DNA from: FEN-1279 sp964501535
GTDB lineage: Bacteria; Bacteroidota; Ignavibacteria; Tepidaquicellales; Tepidaquicellaceae
NCBI GenBank assembly: GCA_964501535.1
Contig: CAZCSV010000001.1
Span: 434,001-498,000 of the forward strand
Direction: 5' to 3'
Length of the DNA stretch: 64,000 bases
Positions 8,707-18,222 of this stretch are shown here, piece by piece. Within the stretch, counting starts at the first letter, position 1; each line of letters begins with the position of its first letter. The notes below the pieces were generated by a model. That model had not been told where the DNA came from. It saw nothing but the letters and a program-made list of their open reading frames with translations, and made no database searches. The position numbers and the translations under genes were made by a program.

Positions 8707-9843
8707 CTATTCCCTGTTCGGAGGAAAATATGGCAATATTCCTATCGGATTATGGAAATATTTCTTGATTAACTCTTCATCTGATAATATATCCTCCGGA
8801 ATATTTTTCTTTACTTCCTCCTTATCTACTATCATATCATCAATTAAACTGCTTATATCTTCATTATTGCTTTCTGCACTTATTACTGGATTATACTCTC
8901 TCATGCTCAGCCAATCGTTGTTTATCTTAAAACCGTATATACTCTTTCTTAATTTTTGCTTTTCTGGAATTTTCTTGTCATAGCTTATGTATACCCCAGA
9001 TACAGGTATTACCTTCGGGTCTAATATAAAAAATTTTCTACGTTTTATATAATATTCCCCTTCTAATACGTTAGAAAGATTCTCTGCAAGCATCTTCTTA
9101 TATTCATCTTTAGTAAAATCAACTGGATTTTTGTAGTCCTTCGGTGCAAAAGCTACCGTCCTTGCTGAATATCCCTTGTTTGCAAGAACTAAAGTTCCCA
9201 AAGGACACTCCCTGAATACTTTCTTTACGTCTTCATGACGCATCCTTATACATCCGTGCGAAGATGGCCTGACTCCTAAACTTCCGTAATATCCCGTTCC
9301 ATTTAATGAATGAAAACCTATACCCATATTAAATGGCATAAAATGCCACATTTCTGCATTATTGTATTGCGAAGATTCATGTCTTTCTACCTTTACAAAA
9401 ATCGCAAATAATCCGGGTCTTGATTCGATACTTCTGCTTAAATATTTATTTCCTGTCGAAACAGGATACTTGTTGATTTTTCCGTCCCTCCAGTACTGGT
9501 AAAGCATTTGCTGGTCAATCCTTAGTTCCAACCAGCAATCCTTATCCGTATAAACTGTATCCTTTAAACCTGATGATAAATCCTGCTCTGACAATATATT
9601 AATATTGAAATTTGAATGTAGTGAACCGCTCCCATATTCAAAAAATCCTGAATCACGAAACTCGTTACTTTCTAAATTTGCTGGTAACCCTATACATAAA
9701 AATACCGTCAGAAAAATTGGTATAATATAAATTAAATATTTTATTACCCCTTCTTTTTCCGAAAATAAACTTAGTTTTTCGGAATAATTATCTTCCGAAG
9801 GTTTTGCTAAGTCATCCTGCAATATTTCAGATTCTTTATCCAA
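8707..9843 (-). CDS. L,D-transpeptidase (YkuD domain), membrane-anchored
   Basis: 378 residues: a cytoplasmic stretch of about 34 residues, one membrane helix (about 34-54), then a YkuD catalytic domain with the motif HGCIRM (His196, Cys198, Arg200) and an upstream His178 in FHSLNG. Such enzymes form 3-3 crosslinks in peptidoglycan or attach proteins to it. The C-terminal 120 residues after the catalytic domain have no motif I recognise. It lies upstream of tonB in the same direction with a 137-base gap, so it may be separately transcribed. Confidence 0.85.
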   Translation of the reverse strand: MDKESEILQDDLAKPSEDNYSEKLSLFSEKEGVIKYLIYIIPIFLTVFLCIGLPANLESNEFRDSGFFEYGSGSLHSNFNINILSEQDLSSGLKDTVYTDKDCWLELRIDQQMLYQYWRDGKINKYPVSTGNKYLSRSIESRPGLFAIFVKVERHESSQYNNAEMWHFMPFNMGIGFHSLNGTGYYGSLGVRPSSHGCIRMRHEDVKKVFRECPLGTLVLANKGYSARTVAFAPKDYKNPVDFTKDEYKKMLAENLSNVLEGEYYIKRRKFFILDPKVIPVSGVYISYDKKIPEKQKLRKSIYGFKINNDWLSMREYNPVISAESNNEDISSLIDDMIVDKEEVKKNIPEDILSDEELIKKYFHNPIGILPYFPPNRE

Positions 9844-9984
9844 ATTTAATTAATATCATTTAAAATATTAAAAAATTTTTAAAAAGACTATGTAAAGAGA
9901 AATGTATACAATTAGTAAATTAATATACATTTACAAATTATAGAAATGAATATTAATTTTATATTTACAGTAATTTATTATTAT

Positions 9985-10746
9985 TTAATAAATATTGACA
10001 TTGATTTTATCCCTTTTTAATATCGATTCTATTATGCCTAATTCTACCGAATCTAAAGGAAATATTTTCTCGGAAGGATGTTCCCTGTCAAGAAAATAAA
10101 TTTGAACCATTTCAGGATAGATATCTTTTATTCTTTCACATCAGTAAACAATGTTTTCCTTAGAATAATTCCCATCGCTTCCTTTTGCAAATAAAGCCTG
10201 AATCGTAAGATTTTTTATCTTTTTTAGTCCTTCAACCACCTCATCTAAAGAAATTTTGCATAATGGCGAATTGAACAGCTCATATGTTGCTTCATTTCCG
10301 GCATCAAGTTTCATTATTTTTTCATCAAGTCTTTCCAGATCTCCTAAAATTCCTGGCCTGTTTATTGTAGTCGAATTAGATAATAATGCGATTCTTGTCT
10401 TAGGTGATTTCTTATTTCTTATTCGAATTACTTCCTCGACAATCCAGGGAAACTTTGGATGTAACGTAGGTTCTCCGTTACCTGAAAATGTAAAATAATC
10501 TGACTCAATATCAATCCTATCAATTTCCTTTTTTAGTGATTCAATCACATCATTTGCTTCTGGATAATTTATCTTTTAATTTTCATCCAAAACATCCGAT
10601 TCCGTCCACCCGCACTTGCAATATTTGCAGTTAAATGTGCATATTTTTTCTTCATTCCCTAAAAGATTAATACCAAGCGAAATTCCTAGCCTTCTTGAAT
10701 ATACAGGACCATAAATAATACCCGATTTTCTACAATTTCGATTCAT
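9985..10746 (-). pseudogene. Radical SAM protein (COG0731-like), broken by two in-frame stops
   Basis: Read in one frame from ATG (10744-10746) to TAA (9985-9987), 254 codons. The N-terminus has GPVYSRRLGISLGIN followed by CTFNCKYC (Cys36, Cys40, Cys43), the 4Fe-4S/SAM motif of the radical SAM family; FSGNGEPTLHP and a C-terminal PEMVQIYFLDR stretch fit the COG0731 (wyosine-type Fe-S oxidoreductase) subgroup. TAA at 10576-10578 (codon 57) and TGA at 10141-10143 interrupt it while the flanking sequence stays in frame and family-like. The TGA sits where relatives have a conserved Trp, so TGG to TGA is likely. The surviving open stretch is 10141-10548 (GTG start). Confidence 0.82.
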
Positions 10747-10758
10747 TTTTAACCCTTA

Positions 10759-11466
10759 TTACTCATCTAATTCGAATTTATCTGAAATTATCTCCTTTTT
10801 CTTCAATAATTTTCCGTTCTTATCGTATTCTTCTATAACATATATGAACTTAAGTTTTTGGTTGCTGTATGATTTTGAAATCTTCTTGACTAAAGTCAGC
10901 TTGTCATCAAAATACTTATAGGTTCTTGTTTCACTCTCTGCCCCTGCACAACATTGGTTAAATGAGTATATCTCTTTCTTTTCTCCATCGGCTTGTACTG
11001 ATGTCATTTCATCGAAACCATAATGCCTTTCGAAATTTTTTAAATCAGTATTATATAAATATACTTTTCCGAAACAGTTCGCTAATATTGCACATCCGTC
11101 GTAAACATAAATGTCAGTATATCCGTCAAAGTTGTAATCGTCAAATTCTATATTTAATATTGCGATTGAATCAATTTCTGAATCGATTGTCCTGATTACC
11201 TTATTAGTTGCAGAATCTTTGAATATTATTGACTGAACAGGAAAAAAATTATCACCCGTCTTTGCCTTTATATGCACTTTAATGGTAGGAACACTATCGT
11301 TTATTTTCCTGTAAAAAACGGTGTCTTTGTTTTCCAAATCAAAAAAACTTACGATATCGTATTTCGTATCACGGCATTGATTCCCTAATACTTCTTCCTC
11401 TTGAGCAAAACTATTAAAAGATATTAATAATATTGCATAAGCGAAAATAATTTTAATCTTATTCAT
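10759..11466 (-). CDS. Exported protein with calcium-binding-like FDGYTD segment
   Basis: 235 residues with a clear signal peptide (cleavage near SFAQ, about residue 21). The middle contains NIEFDDYNFDGYTDIYVYD, an FG-GAP/XAC2610-like pattern seen in secreted or periplasmic proteins, and two pairs of Cys (DGCAILANC, NQCCAG) that could form disulphides. I cannot assign a function. It is 12 bases upstream of the broken radical SAM gene in the same direction, but the two are probably not functionally linked. Confidence 0.65.
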   Translation of the reverse strand: MNKIKIIFAYAILLISFNSFAQEEEVLGNQCRDTKYDIVSFFDLENKDTVFYRKINDSVPTIKVHIKAKTGDNFFPVQSIIFKDSATNKVIRTIDSEIDSIAILNIEFDDYNFDGYTDIYVYDGCAILANCFGKVYLYNTDLKNFERHYGFDEMTSVQADGEKKEIYSFNQCCAGAESETRTYKYFDDKLTLVKKISKSYSNQKLKFIYVIEEYDKNGKLLKKKEIISDKFELDE

Positions 11467-11552
11467 AATATTTTTAAATTAATATTAATTTATCGTTTAA
11501 ATTAAAATTTACTGAATGAATAATCAAGTTTGTAATATAACTTAATTCCTTC

Positions 11553-12389
11553 CTAACCGAATTTTCCCGTAATGTATCCCTCTGTAAGCTTTTCCTTTGG
11601 ATTGGTGAATATCGTTGAGGTTTTTCCGTGCTCGATTAGCTTGCCGAGGTAAAAATATGCTGTATAATCGCTCACACGAGCGGCTTGCTGCATATTATGT
11701 GTTACTATTACAATTGTATAATCTTTTTTAAGGTCGTGAATTGTGTTTTCTATATTTCCCGTTGATATTGGGTCAAGAGCACTCGTTGGTTCATCCATCA
11801 AAATAATTTCAGGTTTAACGGCAAGAGTTCGTGCTATACACAACCTCTGCTGCTGACCGCCCGATAAACTATATGCTGATACTTTCAACCTGTCCTTTGT
11901 TTCTTCCCATAAACCGGCGTTAATTAAAGTTGTTTCAACTATTTCATCATAAAAACTTTTTTTATGCATCCCATTCAATTTTAATCCCGAAATCACATTA
12001 TTATATATGGACATAGTTGGAAATGGATTTGCTTTTTGAAATACCATTCCAATTTTTTTTCTTATCTCAACTCCGCTGTATTTCGTAATATCTTTTCCTA
12101 AAATTTTTATTTCACCTGTAACTTTTGCACCCGGAGTTAAATCATGCATAAAATTCAGTGCCCGCAAAAAAGTAGACTTCCCGCAACCCGAAGGACCTAT
12201 AATTGCCGTTACAGAATCTTTTTTTATGTTAATATTAACATTCACTATACCTGTCCTCTCATAAAACCAAACTGTCAAATTTTCAGTATTTATTGCTGCC
12301 ATTGAGTCTGATGATTTAGCTGATTTTACTGAAATGACATTTTCTTTTATAATTGATTCTTCAATAATATTTATATTCTCTTCAAACAA
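11553..12389 (-). CDS. pstB: Phosphate ABC transporter ATP-binding protein PstB
   Basis: PstB powers high-affinity phosphate import with PstC and PstA. Seen: Walker A GPSGCGKST, Q-loop FQKANPFPTMS, signature LSGGQQQRLCIARTLA, Walker B EIILMDEPTSALDP, and the H-loop THNMQQA. The annotated TTG start gives a 29-residue polar extension with no family match; an ATG at 12300-12302 (MAAINTENLTVWF) would give the usual N-terminus, but neither start has a clear ribosome-binding site. It follows pstA by 11 bases. No phoU follows. Confidence 0.93.
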   Translation of the reverse strand: MFEENINIIEESIIKENVISVKSAKSSDSMAAINTENLTVWFYERTGIVNVNINIKKDSVTAIIGPSGCGKSTFLRALNFMHDLTPGAKVTGEIKILGKDITKYSGVEIRKKIGMVFQKANPFPTMSIYNNVISGLKLNGMHKKSFYDEIVETTLINAGLWEETKDRLKVSAYSLSGGQQQRLCIARTLAVKPEIILMDEPTSALDPISTGNIENTIHDLKKDYTIVIVTHNMQQAARVSDYTAYFYLGKLIEHGKTSTIFTNPKEKLTEGYITGKFG

Positions 12390-12400
12390 AAAATATTAAA

Positions 12401-13273
12401 TTATACGCTTTGTGAAAATTTATTTCTTGTTATAATTCTTACAATTAAACTAATTACAAAAACAAGTGCAATCAATACAAATGCACCTGCCCAAGCTTTT
12501 CTGTGCCACTCTTCATAAGGGGAAATAGCGTAATTGAAAATCTGTACAGGAAGCGATGCCGTCGGGCTGTTTATCGATTCCGACCAAAAACTGTTTCCAA
12601 AAGAAGTAAAAAGTAAAGGTGCGGTTTCCCCTGCTGCTCTTGCTATTGCAAGCAATATTCCTGTTATAATTCCGCCTGATGCTGTACGCAAAACAATTCT
12701 TAATGTGGTTTTCCATCTCGAAATCCCAAGTGCCAAAGAAGCCTCACGCAAAGATAAAGGAACAAGCTTTAACATTTCTTCTGTAATTCGCGTAACTGTT
12801 GGTATCATTAAAATACCAAGCGCAAATCCACCTGCAACCGCAGAAAAACTTTTTGTCTGAAGTACTATAACTCCATATGCAAAAATACCTATGATAATAG
12901 AAGGAACTCCGCTTAATACATCCGTAACAAATTTAACTATATTTGCAAAATAAGAACTTGAATATTCAGTAATATAAATTCCAGCCATTAATCCTATAGG
13001 GATTCCGAATATTGCTCCAAGTCCGACAATTTCTATAGAACCAACAATTGCATTGGCAATTCCGCCCCCCTCCTCACCTACAGGTTTAGGAAGCTGTGTA
13101 AAAAAATCTAAATCCAATGATGAAATTCCGGCTGCTGTGGTATAGAAGAAAATATATATTAACGGAATAATAGCTATTAATGCCGATACAACGCTCAAAG
13201 TAAGCATAATTATATTTATCAATTTTCTTCTCTTTAAATTCCGTGGATTTGCTAATATTTCATTTACTTCCAT
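12401..13273 (-). CDS. pstA: Phosphate ABC transporter permease PstA
   Basis: 290 residues with six predicted membrane helices and the permease EAA-type loop SLREASLALGISRWKTTLRIVL in the cytoplasmic coupling region. PstA pairs with PstC to form the inner-membrane phosphate channel. The start lies one base after the pstC stop, indicating one transcript pstC-pstA-pstB read leftward. The N-terminal 18 residues are basic, as usual for the cytoplasmic end. Confidence 0.93.
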   Translation of the reverse strand: MEVNEILANPRNLKRRKLINIIMLTLSVVSALIAIIPLIYIFFYTTAAGISSLDLDFFTQLPKPVGEEGGGIANAIVGSIEIVGLGAIFGIPIGLMAGIYITEYSSSYFANIVKFVTDVLSGVPSIIIGIFAYGVIVLQTKSFSAVAGGFALGILMIPTVTRITEEMLKLVPLSLREASLALGISRWKTTLRIVLRTASGGIITGILLAIARAAGETAPLLFTSFGNSFWSESINSPTASLPVQIFNYAISPYEEWHRKAWAGAFVLIALVFVISLIVRIITRNKFSQSV

Positions 13274-13274
13274 T

Positions 13275-14228
13275 CTATTTAACCGTCATTTTCTTAGTAG
13301 TGCTGTATATCAGCAATCTTGCTAAAGAATTTATTATAAAAGTTACTACAAACAGTACCAAACCAACCTCTATCAATGAACTCAAATGTATTTTGCTCGA
13401 AGCTTCGGCAAATTCATTCGCAATCACTGAAGCCATTGAATAAGCTGGTTCAAACCATGAAATTTTTATCTGTGCCCTGTTACCTATCACCATAGTTACA
13501 GCCATAGTCTCACCTACAGCCCTTCCCAAACCCAGTACCGTTGCTCCTAATATTCCGCTTTTTGCATTCAACAATGCCATCTTAATAGCTTCCCATCTCG
13601 TTGCTCCAAGTGCGTAAGCGGCTTCCCTTTGTGCCTGTGGTATTGTCTTTAAAACATCACGCGATATTGCTGAAATAATCGGAATTATCATAATTGCAAG
13701 AATAATCCCTGATGTTAATAAACCAAAACCTATCTGTGTTCCCTTGAAAAACGGTAGGAATCCTAAAACTGATTCTAAAAAAGGTTGAATGCTTGTCCGC
13801 ATAAATGGTGCTAATACAAATATTCCCCAAAATCCATAAATTATACTCGGTATAGCCGCTAAAATCTCGATCAAAAAACTTAAAGTGGTTTTTATAATCT
13901 GAGGTGCTAACTCTGAAAGAAAAATTGCAATCCCGATGCTCACCGGTAATGCAATTGCTAAAGCAATAAGTGACGATACAACTGTTCCGTATATAAAAGT
14001 TAAAGCTCCGAATTTTTCTTTTACTGGATCCCACTCAGTTGAAATTATAAAATTCCATCCGAATGTTTCTCGTGAAACTTCGGAATCCTTAAACATCTCA
14101 TAAATAATCCAGAATACTATAAATATTATCAGAAAAGCAAAAATAAATGTTGTCTTTTCGAATAAAATATCAGTAAAATGCGTTTTGCCCTTTATTACAT
14201 TATCGCCTTTTTTTCTTATAATTTTCAT
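13275..14228 (-). CDS. pstC: Phosphate ABC transporter permease PstC
   Basis: 317 residues; first gene of the pst transcript. Six membrane helices and the coupling loop QAQREAAYALGATRWEAIKMALL are visible, as is the GLGRAVGETMAVTMVIGN stretch characteristic of PstC. A pstS gene would normally precede it but the upstream 99 bases are non-coding and the next gene (rRNA methyltransferase) reads into this space. I could not recognise a Pho box there. Confidence 0.93.
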   Translation of the reverse strand: MKIIRKKGDNVIKGKTHFTDILFEKTTFIFAFLIIFIVFWIIYEMFKDSEVSRETFGWNFIISTEWDPVKEKFGALTFIYGTVVSSLIALAIALPVSIGIAIFLSELAPQIIKTTLSFLIEILAAIPSIIYGFWGIFVLAPFMRTSIQPFLESVLGFLPFFKGTQIGFGLLTSGIILAIMIIPIISAISRDVLKTIPQAQREAAYALGATRWEAIKMALLNAKSGILGATVLGLGRAVGETMAVTMVIGNRAQIKISWFEPAYSMASVIANEFAEASSKIHLSSLIEVGLVLFVVTFIINSLARLLIYSTTKKMTVK

Positions 14229-14327
14229 CGGTCAAAAATATAAAAATTAAATATTATTAATTGTTAAGAAATTGTAAAGAAATTCCAAACTCGGTAATTA
14301 AAAACCTGATACTTTTATTTCTTAAAC

Positions 14328-15506
14328 CTAAATCACTCTTAATAAATAGGATTTTAAATATTTCGTTTCTGGCATTTGAGGTAAAATCGGATGGTCGTAA
14401 GAACAATTTTTATAATCTATTAACTGTACCTTTCTTCTTGCTCTCTTTGCGCTCTTGACTATAATACTTTCAAAAGTCTTTTCATCTATATGATGTGAAC
14501 ATGAAAACGTATAAAGTATTGATTCTGGTTTAAGCAGTTTCATTGCAGATGAATTTAATTTCGTATATCCTTCTATTGCTGAATTGATATTTTTCTTCGA
14601 TTTTGCAAATGACGGTGGGTCAAGAATAATAACATCGAAAATGTGTTTTATCGAATCAGATGATTCTAGATATTCAAATACATCTTTACATATGAAAATT
14701 ATGCTGCTAAAACCGTTTATTCTTGAATTCTGAATCCCATTGTCAATCGCATATTGTGACGAATCAACTGCTATTATTTCTTTAGCTCCTGCAAATGCTG
14801 CATTCAATGAAAATCCTCCTTCGTTGCAGAATAAATCTAAAACTTTCGAATCCCTGTTGATGTATTTCCTTATTCTTAAATGATTTTCAACTTGGTCTAA
14901 ATAAAAACCTGTCTTTTGTCCCGGTAATAAATCTATATTATATTTAATATTGTATATTTCAATTTTAAAAGAAATATCTTCAGATCCTTTTGTATTATAT
15001 AAAACTTTTTTCTGTTTCTTTAATCCTTCAAGTAATCTTATTTCATTGTCGTTTTTTTCAACAATTAAAGTTGCATCGAATTCACTAATAAGAATGTCAA
15101 CTATATCATTTAAAATTCTGTCCATTCCGAATGAAAAAGTCTGTATCGAAAATTTATCGGCGAATCTGTCAATTATTAGACCTGGTAAATAATCACTCTC
15201 ACTGTTTACCATTCTATATGCGGTTCTTATTGAATTAATTTTGAGCCTGCGTTTATTTGAATCGACTATTCTTTTTCTGAAAAACTCTTTGTCTATACTA
15301 TCTATGCTGTCGGTTAGATGCCTGTAAGCAATTAAAGAATTTTTATTGTAGAACCCCATTCCTAAAGGTTTACCTCTCGAATCTATAATTTCAACAATAT
15401 CTCCGTTAATAACATCCTTGTCTGTCTTTTCGATTTCGTTACTGAAAATCCATTGATGACCTAAGTTCAATCTGCGGTCTTCGTTCTTTTTAAGATAAAT
15501 TTTCAT
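14328..15506 (-). CDS. Class I SAM-dependent rRNA methyltransferase, RlmI-like
   Basis: 392 residues: an N-terminal PUA domain (KKNEDRRLNLGHQWIFSNEI) and a C-terminal Rossmann methyltransferase with VLDLFCNEGGFSLNAAFAGA (SAM-binding motif I) and DVIILDPPSFAKSKK (motif IV, the DPPxF of base methylation), plus the catalytic-type Cys in YTFSCSHHI. RlmI makes 5-methylcytosine at position 1962 of 23S rRNA in E. coli; the same site is an inference here. Its start overlaps the glycosyltransferase stop by 17 bases. Confidence 0.88.
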   Translation of the reverse strand: MKIYLKKNEDRRLNLGHQWIFSNEIEKTDKDVINGDIVEIIDSRGKPLGMGFYNKNSLIAYRHLTDSIDSIDKEFFRKRIVDSNKRRLKINSIRTAYRMVNSESDYLPGLIIDRFADKFSIQTFSFGMDRILNDIVDILISEFDATLIVEKNDNEIRLLEGLKKQKKVLYNTKGSEDISFKIEIYNIKYNIDLLPGQKTGFYLDQVENHLRIRKYINRDSKVLDLFCNEGGFSLNAAFAGAKEIIAVDSSQYAIDNGIQNSRINGFSSIIFICKDVFEYLESSDSIKHIFDVIILDPPSFAKSKKNINSAIEGYTKLNSSAMKLLKPESILYTFSCSHHIDEKTFESIIVKSAKRARRKVQLIDYKNCSYDHPILPQMPETKYLKSYLLRVI

Positions 15507-16467
15507 TTATTTTCTTTATTGCTTCGTTTATTTCAATTTCTAACATACATTTAAAATGATTTTTCGGGCACATTGTCTTTCCTATGTGAGTACATGGTCG
15601 GCATTTTATATCTTTATTTTCGAATACAAAAATGTTTTCCGTTTGAGGAAAAAATCCGAATTGCTCCACTGTACTTCCGAAAAAAACTATGGCTTTTTTG
15701 TTTAATGCCTCCGTAAGATGCAATATTCCGCTGTCGTTACAAATCACTAACTTGCTGTTGAAAATTAAATTTGCCAAAGTGTAATAATCTGATTTCCCGC
15801 AAAAGTTAATCGCATTTTCAGATTTGTCTGATAAATATTTGCATATATCAAAATCTTTTTCTGTATTATCACCGGTTAATAATACTTTATTATTTTTTAT
15901 TGTATCTATTATTTGCTCGAACTTTTCTTTTGGCAATGTCTTTGTGTAATGCTTTGATGAAGGTGCAATTAATATATATGGCTCCTTCACTATCGGCTCT
16001 TTTTCGAAATCCAAATCAGTCGACGTAAAATCAAGATTTTCTAGAAAACGGATTCTATCAAGTGCAAGTAAATATCTCTTGTATACAGGCGTTACACCCC
16101 TAATCAAATTAATTTTAAAAGCAACAAATAAAAGCTTTTTTAGTGTCCCCTTCTTATAACGGATTTTTTTTGGTAGCATGAAAATTGTTGAACATACGGA
16201 ACGAATATTCTTGTGAATATCTATTATTATATCATATTTGCTCTTCCTTATTTTTTCCCTTAACTTAAATAATTTTTCGTTCCGATATTCAATGATGTTG
16301 TCTATACCCTTATGCATTTTTAACAAAGAAATGAACTTTTCTCTTGTTAGATAATCTATTTGTGCACTGGGAAACTTTTTCCTGAGTTGCGTTATAAAAG
16401 GATACGTAAGAACAATATCCCCAAAAGATGAAAATCTTATTACCAATATTTTTTTTATCTCGGGCAA
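15490..16467 (-). CDS. Glycosyltransferase family 9 (heptosyltransferase-like)
   Basis: 325 residues, GT9 fold: N-terminal ILVIRFSSFGDIVLTYPFI, a central YILIAPSSKHYTKTLPKEKF, and LVICNDSGILHLTEALNKKAIVFFG as the nucleotide-sugar site. The C-terminal CRPCTHIGKTMCPKNHFKCM carries five cysteines, a feature shared by a subset of WaaF/RfaF-like proteins. It probably acts in lipopolysaccharide core assembly. It follows bshC by 10 bases and overlaps rlmI, so these three genes form one transcript despite unrelated roles. Confidence 0.88.
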   Translation of the reverse strand: MPEIKKILVIRFSSFGDIVLTYPFITQLRKKFPSAQIDYLTREKFISLLKMHKGIDNIIEYRNEKLFKLREKIRKSKYDIIIDIHKNIRSVCSTIFMLPKKIRYKKGTLKKLLFVAFKINLIRGVTPVYKRYLLALDRIRFLENLDFTSTDLDFEKEPIVKEPYILIAPSSKHYTKTLPKEKFEQIIDTIKNNKVLLTGDNTEKDFDICKYLSDKSENAINFCGKSDYYTLANLIFNSKLVICNDSGILHLTEALNKKAIVFFGSTVEQFGFFPQTENIFVFENKDIKCRPCTHIGKTMCPKNHFKCMLEIEINEAIKKINENLS

Positions 16468-16477
16468 TATCGTTAAT

Positions 16478-18124
16478 TTATGAAGATATTTCTATTATCT
16501 GATGATTAAAATTATCTATGTCTGTCGTTTCAACCATTTTTTTCACTAAATCCATCCCGTATTTATTTAAGTAATATACTATATTTATATACCTCTCCTG
16601 AAGTGTTTCATTAGGGTATACACTCTGAATCGCTGACTTTAACTTTAATACTGTTGATTCATTCTGCTGTGCCTGGGAATCGATAAATTTATCCTTCAGA
16701 TGCTCTAAAGACTCTATATACTTTTCGTTTTTATTCTTAAAAGTGTTTATTAAATTTTTGTCAATTTTACCTAGGTCAATTCCAAAACTGTAATATATAC
16801 CGTTTAATTCATCTTTTAGATTATTAAAAATATCCTCGACTTTTAGTTCGTTAATCTTGTTCATCATTTTTGATGTTATCTTCTTCTCGTCAAAAAACTC
16901 CTCTATAGTCAGATTATTTTTTGAAATAAAATTTGCTATTCTGTTCTCAAGAATCGTAATCGATGTCCTTGGATATATTATCGGCATATTAATACCAAAA
17001 AATTCATATACCCTCTTGAATTGCCCGAAGTATGCTATTTCTGATGGTCCGCCAATGTATGCAACCGTAGGAAGCAAATAATCCTGACATATCGGCCGTA
17101 AAATGACGTTGCCGCTGAATTTTTCAGGAGAAGAATACAGTTGCTCCATTAATTGTAACTTTTCAAATCGCTGCCTTGAATTTTTTAACGCAAACATATT
17201 TTTCGGTCGCGGTTCGATTAAATGACGATGATTATTATTTATATAGAAAACGTTTATCGGTTGCGGTTTCACCTGTGGCTCATATCTTTGTTCTATTATC
17301 GCTGAGGTTTCAATCACTCTCTCGCATGTTTCCGGATATGTATTCAACTCTTTTTCAAAAATTGGTACCAACAACTTTTTTATTTCCCTGTCTGCTGGAT
17401 TGCAAAATATAATACCCAAATCCCCTGTCAAATAATTCATGAATCTTGCAAACGCAGTCGGAAAACTTATACCGGTCCTGTATGAACGGTTGATTAAATC
17501 GAAAATGTTTTCCGTGAAATCTGTCTTTAATATGCTCTCTCTTAAATCACTCTTGAACTTTTCAATAGAATCATCAAATATAATATCGTTTATTGGTCTG
17601 AGATATCTGTCCTGCATTACCCCGTTTTCATAATATTCTATTTTTCTTAGTTCGTTTTCCTTATTGAATACATTTATATTATTAACTTCAAGAAAATCAT
17701 GGTCATCCGATTCAATCCAGAATACTGGTACAAAACTGTAATCAGGGAAATATTCCCTTAGCTTTCGAGTTAACTGGTATGCATTTACCGCTTTTACTAC
17801 CGTATATAAATTTCCTGTCAGTATTCCTGCCTGCTGTCCTGTAACCACTGCAAAAGTGTTTTCATTTCTTAATAGCTCGATGTTTTTTATTGTCTCTTCG
17901 GTTGCATTGAATATTTTATTTTGTATCAATAAAATATCGGCTAAATCATTCCTAGTGAATAGTTTCTTATTTATGTAATTGTCCTCTTTATCAACTAATG
18001 ATTTAAAAATATTCTCTTTGTTAATATAGTTATAATTAAAAAAATCTTTGAGAGTATTAAAATCATTTAAGTATTCTAGAAAAAAATCGTTAAAACCCGG
18101 CAATTTGTTAAATTGTATTTGCAT
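16478..18124 (-). CDS. bshC: Bacillithiol biosynthesis cysteine-adding enzyme BshC
   Basis: 548 residues, normal BshC length. Typical stretches are VTGQQAGILTGNLYTVVKAVNAYQL near residue 95 and VPVFWIESDDHDFLEVN near residue 135, with an AELAYFGQFK-like segment (SEIAYFGQFKRVYEFF) and a C-terminal coiled coil around residues 440-490. BshC is thought to add cysteine to GlcN-malate to complete the low-molecular-weight thiol bacillithiol, which is common in Bacteroidota and Chlorobi. bshA and bshB are not in the window. Confidence 0.93.
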   Translation of the reverse strand: MQIQFNKLPGFNDFFLEYLNDFNTLKDFFNYNYINKENIFKSLVDKEDNYINKKLFTRNDLADILLIQNKIFNATEETIKNIELLRNENTFAVVTGQQAGILTGNLYTVVKAVNAYQLTRKLREYFPDYSFVPVFWIESDDHDFLEVNNINVFNKENELRKIEYYENGVMQDRYLRPINDIIFDDSIEKFKSDLRESILKTDFTENIFDLINRSYRTGISFPTAFARFMNYLTGDLGIIFCNPADREIKKLLVPIFEKELNTYPETCERVIETSAIIEQRYEPQVKPQPINVFYINNNHRHLIEPRPKNMFALKNSRQRFEKLQLMEQLYSSPEKFSGNVILRPICQDYLLPTVAYIGGPSEIAYFGQFKRVYEFFGINMPIIYPRTSITILENRIANFISKNNLTIEEFFDEKKITSKMMNKINELKVEDIFNNLKDELNGIYYSFGIDLGKIDKNLINTFKNKNEKYIESLEHLKDKFIDSQAQQNESTVLKLKSAIQSVYPNETLQERYINIVYYLNKYGMDLVKKMVETTDIDNFNHQIIEISS

Positions 18125-18222
18125 ATGATTAGACTTATTTCTTATTTTTAATTATTCTATTTTTTGCTAAATTAACAATTAAAATATTTATAAAAAAATT
18201 AAAAAAATTTGCTTATTAAATA

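Noticed and set aside
10141..10143. TGA read as selenocysteine in the radical SAM frame
   Set aside because: The neighbouring TAA also breaks the same frame, the position aligns with a Trp in relatives, and no SECIS-like hairpin was seen just after it.
14229..14327. Pho box or pstS upstream of pstC
   Set aside because: No clear direct-repeat box was seen and the space is too short for a gene.
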